From an uncultured Candidatus Saccharibacteria bacterium (GTDB lineage Bacteria > Patescibacteriota > Saccharimonadia > Saccharimonadales > Saccharimonadaceae), in contig CALEKV010000005.1 of assembly GCA_937902525.1 (NCBI GenBank), positions 1 through 11,530 on the forward strand: a stretch of DNA of 11,530 nt, written 5' to 3'. The notes beneath the pieces were generated by a model. That model saw nothing but the letters and a program-made list of their open reading frames with translations, did not search any database and was not told the DNA's origin. The position numbers and the translations under genes were made by a program. Positions 6,079 to 11,530 of this stretch are shown in pieces. The first letter of the stretch is position 1, and every line of letters starts with the position of its first letter.

Positions 6079-6096
6079 TTAGTTCCACCTGCTCAA

Positions 6097-6125
6097 CTAG
6101 TGTACACTAGACATCTAGCCCCTAG
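6097..6125. promoter_or_regulatory. perfect 14-bp palindrome in a CTAG cluster, putative operator
   Basis: CTAGTGTACACTAG (6097-6110) is an exact palindrome. Two more CTAG tetramers follow at 6115-6118 and 6122-6125, giving four CTAG in 29 bp; CTAG is usually rare in bacterial genomes. The palindrome starts where the -35 of the trmB promoter should be. The downstream operon encodes a winged-helix protein, so autoregulation is a natural hypothesis. The sequence is CTAG-rich like TrpR operators, but that resemblance alone proves nothing. Confidence 0.5.
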
Positions 6126-6134
6126 GGTATTAAT

Positions 6135-6521
6135 TTATTGTGCAGGTGTCTGAGTAGCTGGCGACGTTAAACGAAAAGCATCATTGTCGACAGCCGCGGG
6201 GTCGTAGCCATTGATTTGTTGAATGGCTTTAGTGTGCTCATCATATGCTTTCAAAAAATCAGAAAATGTCTGATCATCAAGTGTGCCGCTAGATGGAAAA
6301 GCGGCCGCCGACTTTTCCTGAACAATTTTATCACGCACACCGGCGTAACGCGGACCGCTAAGGTCTAACTGAGCCGCACCGCTACTATTGTATAGACTTA
6401 TCGCAATCGTCACCAATACACCAGACGCCAAAACCACTCCAGTCAGTAATAGCGTCATCCTGTTAGGTCGGCGAGTACCGAGTTTTTTATTGTGTTTGAC
6501 AACGCCGACACTATTGTTCAT
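6135..6521 (-). CDS. membrane-anchored extracytoplasmic protein, unknown
   Basis: A 128-aa protein with a basic N-terminus (NKKLGTRRPNR), one TM helix at about 22-43, and a roughly 85-residue polar outer part. The outer part is helical and acidic in the middle (DQTFSDFLKAYDEHTKAIQQINGYDP) and ends in a Ser/Thr/Pro/Gln-rich tail. No family recognised. Its ATG overlaps the end of the preceding 179-aa gene by 11 nt (6511-6521), so translation is probably coupled and the two proteins are likely made together, perhaps as partners at the cell surface. No terminator is evident after its stop, where the CTAG-rich control region of the trmB operon begins. Confidence 0.7.
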   Translation of the reverse strand: MNNSVGVVKHNKKLGTRRPNRMTLLLTGVVLASGVLVTIAISLYNSSGAAQLDLSGPRYAGVRDKIVQEKSAAAFPSSGTLDDQTFSDFLKAYDEHTKAIQQINGYDPAAVDNDAFRLTSPATQTPAQ

Positions 6522-7050
6522 AGCTTTGCCCTTCTGTTGCTACTTGTTTTTGCACAATAGACACGTCGTCACGATACCGGCTAGCCAACGCCACAAGCTT
6601 ATCGAGTGATTCGCGCACCGCCGAACGTTTTTGTAACAATACAGTCAAATTATCATAAAACTCCACCGGCTGGTTATAGCAGCTCATTTGAGTAATCCGC
6701 GCAACGCTCTGCTCATACTCGCGGTATATGGACTGGAATCGCTTAACCTCTGCGTTAAAGTCGACCGTTGTCTTTGCTAGTGCCACACCATCAAACTTAT
6801 TAAGCGCCACACGGCCATTCATCGGCGCCATTAAGCGGTTATACAGCGTTTCAAGTTGCTGGCCAATATTAACATATGCTACTTTATCAGTTGCCCTGAC
6901 ACTACTAATAGCCACCTGAGTGTCGCCACAATTATTGCGTATATATTCAATCCTATCGACACCAAGATCGGATTGGTCTAATGCAAGCACTGTACGGGGG
7001 GATACCAGTAATGCAATGACAGACGCAATAATCAAACATGAACGTTTCAT
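6511..7050 (-). CDS. secreted protein with signal peptide, unknown
   Basis: A 179-aa protein with a clear signal peptide: MKRS, a hydrophobic core, and a likely cut after VLA at residue 23. The mature part is helical, with RIEYIRNNCG near the front and a second cysteine in ITQMSCYNQ; C41 and C124 may form one disulfide. Long polar helices (LETLYNRL, FQSIYREYEQSVARI, LLQKRSAVRESLDKLVALASRY) suggest a coiled-coil or four-helix shape. I recall similar secreted proteins in Saccharibacteria but no known role. ATG at 7050 lies 6 nt after a GATAAT box with TTGACC 17 nt further up, so it has its own leaderless promoter although it follows cls on the same strand. It is coupled to the next gene by an 11-nt overlap. 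Confidence 0.75.
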   Translation of the reverse strand: MKRSCLIIASVIALLVSPRTVLALDQSDLGVDRIEYIRNNCGDTQVAISSVRATDKVAYVNIGQQLETLYNRLMAPMNGRVALNKFDGVALAKTTVDFNAEVKRFQSIYREYEQSVARITQMSCYNQPVEFYDNLTVLLQKRSAVRESLDKLVALASRYRDDVSIVQKQVATEGQSYEQ

Positions 7051-7056
7051 CTTTTT

Positions 7057-7085
7057 ATTATCGCTTGGAGCGGTTATTTGGTCAA
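7057..7085 (-). promoter_or_regulatory. promoter of the secreted-protein pair (leaderless)
   Basis: -35 TTGACC (7085-7080), 17-nt spacer, -10 GATAAT (7062-7057, within AAGCGATAAT), then 6 nt (AAAAAG) to the ATG at 7050. Together with 1021-1049 this is the clearest complete promoter with no room for a leader. Confidence 0.7.
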
Positions 7086-7107
7086 ATTAATTGTGCCGCA
7101 ATCGCCT

Positions 7108-8562
7108 CTACTGGATTGATGCCGTTAAGCGAGCAATGGTGTCAAAAATTTTATGTGCCACTGGTCGTGTCGACCATATCTCTTTATCAATCATCTTTGA
7201 ATTTGCTAAGTATGTATCAGCTACCGCCTGCAGGCTGCTGGCGAATTGCGCGCCATATACAACTACTGTCAGTTCGCTATCTAACAAAAACGACCGGATG
7301 TCCATATTACTCGAGCCCACCGTCGATACCTCATCATCAATGATAATAAATTTGGAATGAACCAGAGCGGGGCTGCGATGCAGATAAATATGTACGCCAG
7401 CATCAAGTAATTCTTCGTAATACGAGCGTTGCGCGTGACCCACAAAAAACTGGTCTATTATTTCAGAATTAACCATTGTCACCGCAATACCCCTCCTTGC
7501 TGCGCTAGTAATGGCCGTCATCAAGTCACTATCAGGCACAAAATATGGGTTCACGATGGTGATAGAACGCTGAGCGGTATAAAATAACGCGGTAAAAACC
7601 TTTAAATTATTCTCATCGGAATAACCTGGGCCGCTTGGCAGCACCTGAGCGCGTAAATTAGTCTGCTTGTTATGACGGCGCGCCGCTGGATCAAATAACA
7701 AGATATTCTCCTTTGTTTCAGCCAGCCAGTCCGTAGCAAACACCACCTCTATGTGCTTAGTAATATGCCCTTCCATACGTACGACCAGTTCCTGATAATA
7801 TAGACTGTCTTTACGGTGGTATGTTTTGTCAATAATATTTTGTGACCCGGTATAGCAAATTTCATGGTCAATGGTGACCATTTTACGATGATTGCGCAAA
7901 TCCGGTCGCAAATATCGAGTAGGCGCCAAGCTAAACGGCAATGATGCCACAACCGGTACGCCGGCTGACTTTAGATAAGACACTGCGCTACGTGCCCATT
8001 GGCGATACCTAACCAGACTGTAGCTATCGTACAATACATACACGCTTACGCCGCGTTTATGGGCATCCACTAACGCCTGCAGAATTGCCTTAGTCGAATC
8101 ATCAAGTGCAAAAATGTAATAACTGACATAAACTACTTCTTTAGCATTTACTATGTCCTGAGTCAGTCGCGCAAATACATCATCGTACGCATCTAATACT
8201 TCGTACCGGTCAGTGTACGTCACCGGCATGTGCGCTAGGCTTTCCGTAAGGTTAATCACCTGATTGTATTTGCCGTCAATGACTTGCCTTGCTTGCGTGT
8301 CACCTTGATCAATCGAAGCTAAATAGTGGTCAACCCGCGCCTGTAGGTTACGCCGATGCTTGGGTAACTTTGGATTACCAAACATCAAAAAGATGATCCA
8401 GCCAATAGCGGGTACCAAAAAGATCAGCATTAACCACGCCATGCCACTCATGGGATGGCGATTGCGCGGTACAATCACTAAGGCAAGCAACCGGAGGATC
8501 CAACCGATACATACAAAAAAAATTACAGGGATATGACTAAGTTCCGCCAGCAAGTACTCCAT
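7108..8562 (-). CDS. cls: cardiolipin synthase-like phospholipase D
   Basis: A membrane enzyme of the bacterial cardiolipin synthase family, which joins two phosphatidylglycerols (or transfers a phosphatidyl group) to form cardiolipin. Of 484 residues, two N-terminal TM helices lie at about 10-31 and 42-61, with GMAWLMLIFLVPAIGW and GNPKLPKHRR typical of the family. Two PLD/HKD motifs follow: H225-R-K227-x4-D232 in NHRKMVTIDHE, and H402-S-K404-x4-D409 in VHSKFIIIDD, each followed by TGSQN or VGSSNMD. Both active sites are intact and length is normal. ATG at 8562 comes 3 nt after the aspS stop codon, so it is probably translationally coupled and in an operon with aspS. ClsA, ClsB and other PLD transferases cannot be separated fully from sequence alone; the two N-terminal helices favour ClsA. 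Confidence 0.88.
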   Translation of the reverse strand: MEYLLAELSHIPVIFFVCIGWILRLLALVIVPRNRHPMSGMAWLMLIFLVPAIGWIIFLMFGNPKLPKHRRNLQARVDHYLASIDQGDTQARQVIDGKYNQVINLTESLAHMPVTYTDRYEVLDAYDDVFARLTQDIVNAKEVVYVSYYIFALDDSTKAILQALVDAHKRGVSVYVLYDSYSLVRYRQWARSAVSYLKSAGVPVVASLPFSLAPTRYLRPDLRNHRKMVTIDHEICYTGSQNIIDKTYHRKDSLYYQELVVRMEGHITKHIEVVFATDWLAETKENILLFDPAARRHNKQTNLRAQVLPSGPGYSDENNLKVFTALFYTAQRSITIVNPYFVPDSDLMTAITSAARRGIAVTMVNSEIIDQFFVGHAQRSYYEELLDAGVHIYLHRSPALVHSKFIIIDDEVSTVGSSNMDIRSFLLDSELTVVVYGAQFASSLQAVADTYLANSKMIDKEIWSTRPVAHKIFDTIARLTASIQ

Positions 8563-8565
8563 TGC

Positions 8566-10305
8566 CTACGATTGTCCGAGTTCTTTGAGCTGCGCCATAT
8601 CGACAACGCTAGGGCTATTCATCATCACATCCACGCCGCTACCGTTTTTCGGAAAAGCTACGACTTCACGCACATTATGCTCATCTAATAATTCCATCAA
8701 TATGCGGTCCACCCCAAACGCGCATCCGGCATGTGGCGGGGCGCCGTATTTGAACGCATTCAACATAGCGCCAAATTTTTCTTCGACGTATTCTTTACTA
8801 AATCCAAGTACGCTAAATACCTCATATAAAACATCTGGGTTGTGATTACGCACACCACCGCTGCATATTTCGTAACCATTCATCACCATGTCATACTGAT
8901 CAGCCACGATTGACAACTTATCTTCAGCGGCACGAATTGCTTGTATACCACCTTTTGGCATACTAAATGGGTTATGCCCAAAATCAAGTCTTTTTGTCTT
9001 TTCATCGTATTCATAAAATGGAAAATCAACAATCCAGGCAAGAGCCACAACACTAGGGTCCTTAAGGTTAAATTGCGCAGCGAATTCCACCCTTAGTTTG
9101 CCAAGTACGGCATTGACCGTGCCACGCTTATCAGCACCAAAGAACACCGCATCACCATCCTTAGCACCAGTCCTACTTTTTATAGCATCCAGTTCCGCGA
9201 CACTTAAAAACTTGGCAATTGGCGACTGAGGCTCGCCGCCACGATACATAATGTACGCCAGACCGCCAGCACCCTCGCCTTTTGCAATGTCAGTATAGTG
9301 ATCAATCTGCTTACGACTTAGCGACGTGCCGTCTATCACGCAAATTGCTTTCACGCAATCAGCGTTTTTAAACACGCTAAATTCAGTATCGGCAAACACA
9401 TCCGTTAACTCAATCAGTTCCATGCCATAACGCAAATCCGGTTTATCGCTACCGAACTTTTCCATGGCTTCGGCATACGGAATACGTGGAATATTTTCAG
9501 ACAGCAGCTCTTTACCAGCAAAATCAGTGACCAACTCCTTCATCAACGGCTCCATCATGGTGCGCACAACCTCTCCATCTTCGACAAAACTCATTTCCAA
9601 ATCGAGCTGGTAAAATTCGCCGTATAACCGGTCCGCACGTGGGTCTTCATCCCTAAAGCACGCTGCCAATTGGTAATAGCGCGACACGCCACCAACCATC
9701 AACAACTGCTTGAATTGTTGCGGAGCCTGTGGCAAGGCGTAGTACTTACCCTGCTGCAGACGGGATGGAATTAAAAAATCGCGCGCCCCTTCAGGACTGG
9801 AGTTTGCTAATATTGGTGTGGCAATTTCAATAAAATCGCGGCTATCCATGTAATTATGAATGTGTCGGTACATTTCAGCGCGCTTTTTAAGCATGTTCTG
9901 AATTTTTGGTCGGCGCAAGTCAAGATATCGGTACTTGAAGCGCAAATCCTCATTGGCTTGTGCATCCGCAAAAGGCTGGATTGGCAAAGCTTCGGCCCGA
10001 TTTAATATCGTGACATCATCCACGATAATCTCAATGCCACCAGTTTCAATCTTGTCATTTTTCAGTTCAGCGGAGCGCTCTTTGACTAAGCCCTCGGCGC
10101 GAATCACGTATTCGTCGCGTAACTCCTGAGCTAATGCAAAAGCCTCAGCGTGCTCTGGATTGATCACCAGCTGCACAACACCCGCGTGATCCCTAATGTC
10201 AATAAACACCAGCCCGCCATGATCACGGCGCGCATGCACCCAACCCGAAATGACGACTCTTTTTCCAATACTGGTAATTGCCTGTGTTGTAAGCGTTCTT
10301 TCCAT
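8566..10305 (-). CDS. aspS: aspartyl-tRNA synthetase
   Basis: A class II synthetase that charges tRNA-Asp; 579 residues, close to the usual bacterial 590. The N-terminal OB-fold anticodon domain has GWVHARRDHGGLVFIDIRD (21-39). The catalytic core follows, with PEGARDFLIPSR (171-182), QAPQQFKQLLM (193-203), motif 2 YQLAACFRDEDPRADR (211-226), the bacterial GAD insertion near 290-410, and motif 3 ending AFGVDR (529-534). RDHGG in the OB-fold is the form seen in discriminating bacterial enzymes, though this is not decisive for tRNA-Asn mischarging. ATG at 10305 is chosen because AAAGGA lies 8 nt upstream; ATG at 10314 would sit directly on the Shine-Dalgarno site. It heads an operon with cls. 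Confidence 0.95.
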   Translation of the reverse strand: MERTLTTQAITSIGKRVVISGWVHARRDHGGLVFIDIRDHAGVVQLVINPEHAEAFALAQELRDEYVIRAEGLVKERSAELKNDKIETGGIEIIVDDVTILNRAEALPIQPFADAQANEDLRFKYRYLDLRRPKIQNMLKKRAEMYRHIHNYMDSRDFIEIATPILANSSPEGARDFLIPSRLQQGKYYALPQAPQQFKQLLMVGGVSRYYQLAACFRDEDPRADRLYGEFYQLDLEMSFVEDGEVVRTMMEPLMKELVTDFAGKELLSENIPRIPYAEAMEKFGSDKPDLRYGMELIELTDVFADTEFSVFKNADCVKAICVIDGTSLSRKQIDHYTDIAKGEGAGGLAYIMYRGGEPQSPIAKFLSVAELDAIKSRTGAKDGDAVFFGADKRGTVNAVLGKLRVEFAAQFNLKDPSVVALAWIVDFPFYEYDEKTKRLDFGHNPFSMPKGGIQAIRAAEDKLSIVADQYDMVMNGYEICSGGVRNHNPDVLYEVFSVLGFSKEYVEEKFGAMLNAFKYGAPPHAGCAFGVDRILMELLDEHNVREVVAFPKNGSGVDVMMNSPSVVDMAQLKELGQS

Positions 10306-10314
10306 ACAATCCAT

Positions 10315-10449
10315 CCTTTAAGTTGATTACCTTTGCGGGGCTTTACAGTCATGGGCTGTATCCATAATAAAGCTCTCCCGGCCTTATTGCCGGCCCGTCA
10401 ATTCATGTCACTTGCGCCGAGTAACTGTTTCATTACCGCTATTTTACCA
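10315..10449 (-). promoter_or_regulatory. aspS promoter and structured leader
   Basis: TGGTAAAAT (10449-10441) is an extended -10 without a -35 box. The leader to ATG 10305 would be about 130 nt. It holds three hairpins in a row: GTTACT/AGTGAC (10425-10407), CCGGC/GCCGG (10393-10378) and TACAG/CTGTA (10360-10344). It contains two possible mini-ORFs: MKQLLGASDMN (10433-10398), starting 7 nt after the -10 box, and MDTAHDCKAPQR (10365-10327), with GGGAG upstream. They contain three Asp codons. I see no T-box sequence and no U-run after the hairpins, so if there is control by tRNA-Asp supply it would act on translation. Function is inferred only. Confidence 0.4.
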
Positions 10450-10466
10450 TTTTTTCAATCTGTAAG

Positions 10467-11480
10467 CTACACATCAGCTGCGTGCGGAGGGTTGTTGTTG
10501 TGGCGAGCCGACCGTTCAGCCACTGCCCGTAAGTCATCATGCTGGTCAAACTCATCAATGATTTTATAACCAAGTAGGGCTTCTACGACGTCCTCCAGGG
10601 TAACTACACCAGCCGTTTCGCGGCATTCGTTGACAACAATAAACATATGCCGGTGTGTTTTTAAAAATGCATTGAGGGCATGGTCGAGCGTTTGGTCGGT
10701 ATTGATATAAAAGACACGCTTATCCATAATATCACCAGCCTGTTTTGACTCCTTATCTGCAAGCGTCACTAAATCGTGTGTGTACAAAATCCCCACCACG
10801 TGATCAATATCATTATCAATCACCGGAAAACGGCTATGCCCAGTTTTATGTAAGTCGTTCAGAATATACGGACCGATTATGTCGGATTTTTTTATGTAGC
10901 TCATGGCGCCGCGTGGCGTCATAATTTCTTGCACCGTCTTTTCATTAAAATGTAGTGAATTCACAATTCGACGCTTATCTTGTTCGTGCAAAATACCTTG
11001 CGACTCCTTGACCATATGCTCCAATTCGGCGCGAGAACTAATGATATGACGCCGCTCAATCCACACCACGCCCCGTATAAACCGCATAACTTTGGGGTGC
11101 TTTTCAATCAAAGCCAGGATAGCCCGCTCGTTTTCATCATACAACTTTGTAGCCACAGAATGCACAACTGGCAGCGTCGCTATTTTGCCATACAGCGCAG
11201 CAAACACGATTGATACTAGCGCACCCCAACCGAACCCCCAAGCATTGGCGCTCACCAACACAAAAAATACTAAAAATACCGCTACACCCAACCGCCGCAA
11301 TGAATATAGCTCGGCAATCATAGTTTCACGCCTTAATTCATATGCAGCATCTTTATTACCAAGGCCTTTACGCCGCGTCAGTTCATACACACTAACGCCC
11401 GTACGCGCGGGCGATACTGAAGCAGTCAAAATCACCATACAGCCAATAAACAGAGAGGCCAGCAGATAGATTACGCTCAT
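10467..11480 (-). CDS. CNNM/CBS-domain membrane protein (HlyC/CorC family)
   Basis: A 337-aa protein with an N-terminal CNNM-like membrane domain (hydrophobic segments at about 3-21, 66-83 and 84-104) and a cytoplasmic CBS pair. The CBS module runs from about 185 (VQEIMTPR) to 307 and contains GHSRFPVIDNDIDHVVGILY and MFIVVNECRETAGVVTLEDVVEALLG, the standard family signatures. CNNM/CorC proteins act in Mg2+ or Co2+ homeostasis, with CBS domains sensing adenine nucleotides. The usual C-terminal CorC_HlyC domain is missing: after the CBS pair only about 30 polar residues remain, rich in His, Asp and Asn. The family is well supported, the transported ion is not. ATG at 11480 is 6 nt after TACAAT, another apparent leaderless start. 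The stop is 18 nt from the aspS -10 region. Confidence 0.85.
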   Translation of the reverse strand: MSVIYLLASLFIGCMVILTASVSPARTGVSVYELTRRKGLGNKDAAYELRRETMIAELYSLRRLGVAVFLVFFVLVSANAWGFGWGALVSIVFAALYGKIATLPVVHSVATKLYDENERAILALIEKHPKVMRFIRGVVWIERRHIISSRAELEHMVKESQGILHEQDKRRIVNSLHFNEKTVQEIMTPRGAMSYIKKSDIIGPYILNDLHKTGHSRFPVIDNDIDHVVGILYTHDLVTLADKESKQAGDIMDKRVFYINTDQTLDHALNAFLKTHRHMFIVVNECRETAGVVTLEDVVEALLGYKIIDEFDQHDDLRAVAERSARHNNNPPHAADV

Positions 11481-11486
11481 ATCACC

Positions 11487-11494
11487 ATTGTAGC
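11487..11494 (-). promoter_or_regulatory. -10 box of the CNNM/CBS gene (leaderless)
   Basis: ACGCTACAAT on the minus strand ending at 11487, then GGTGAT (6 nt) to ATG at 11480. It differs by one base from the ACGCTATAAT in front of the DivIC/FtsB-like gene. No clear -35 box lies 16-18 nt further upstream. Confidence 0.5.
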
Positions 11495-11530
11495 GTAAAG
11501 GTGATGTTTTAGGTTATACTTGTATGGTAC

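Noticed and set aside
5833..6153. 106-aa open frame on the plus strand opposite trmB
   Set aside because: It runs across trmB, its promoter and the palindrome, shows no domain and no ribosome binding site; a chance frame.
10164..10352. 62-aa minus-strand frame overlapping the start of aspS
   Set aside because: Most of it is the aspS N-terminal coding sequence read in another frame; no conservation is expected.
10315..10449. T-box riboswitch in front of aspS
   Set aside because: The leader is long and structured, but I see no AGGGTGGNACCGCG-type T-box sequence and no terminator with a U-run.
11514..11530. Divergent plus-strand gene starting at ATG 11524
   Set aside because: TATACT (11515-11520) is followed by TGT and ATG, but only seven bases of a frame are visible and no -35 box is seen.
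1..11530. CRISPR array, insertion sequence, prophage or toxin-antitoxin module
   Set aside because: No spaced direct repeats, transposase, integrase or terminal inverted repeats were seen, and no small gene pair resembled a toxin-antitoxin system; the only tightly coupled pairs are aspS-cls, trmB-regulator and the exported-protein pair.

Overview
The window looks like a chromosomal fragment of a Candidate Phyla Radiation bacterium, most likely Candidatus Saccharibacteria (TM7). The reasons are indirect. Genes are short and tightly packed. The small 69-aa protein (1232-1441), the DivIC/FtsB-like protein, the 207-aa two-helix membrane protein and the 179-aa secreted protein resemble, from memory, families conserved in that group. 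MurC and the MFS transporter look divergent. No database search was possible, so this placement is an inference.

Layout, left to right. The 5' end of an initiator tRNA-fMet gene runs off the left edge on the minus strand, behind a promoter that overlaps the end of a septum-formation (DivIC/FtsB-like) gene. A second CAU-anticodon tRNA (577-652, plus strand) diverges from that gene. Minus-strand genes follow: a 112-aa unknown protein, a 69-aa conserved small protein with a strong promoter and Shine-Dalgarno site, a 207-aa two-helix membrane protein, and an MFS transporter broken by one frameshift. murC (3437-4696) is the only plus-strand protein gene. It diverges from the transporter and converges on a gene pair on the minus strand: trmB followed by a winged-helix regulator carrying a Nudix fold without its catalytic glutamates. 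Next come two overlapping genes for exported proteins, then a cls-like phospholipase D/cardiolipin synthase and aspS as a tight pair, and finally a CNNM/CBS-domain membrane protein (10467-11480).

The themes are housekeeping. Translation is served by two tRNAs, AspRS and the m7G46 tRNA methylase. The cell envelope is served by the MurC step of peptidoglycan synthesis, a DivIC/FtsB-like divisome protein, cardiolipin synthesis, secreted or anchored proteins and a CNNM protein. There is no sign of a mobile element, CRISPR array, phage or defence system.

The least ordinary signal is in the promoters. Six minus-strand or tRNA promoters carry a -10 box of the form GCTATAAT (or one mismatch). In several genes the start codon lies only 6-7 nt after that box, which predicts leaderless mRNAs. 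Other genes in the window have normal leaders with a Shine-Dalgarno site. Further points of interest are a perfect 14-bp palindrome inside a CTAG cluster over the trmB-regulator promoter, a GC-rich palindrome between the -35 and -10 of the small-protein promoter, and a structured aspS leader holding two possible mini-ORFs with Asp codons. I found no clear new multi-gene system.
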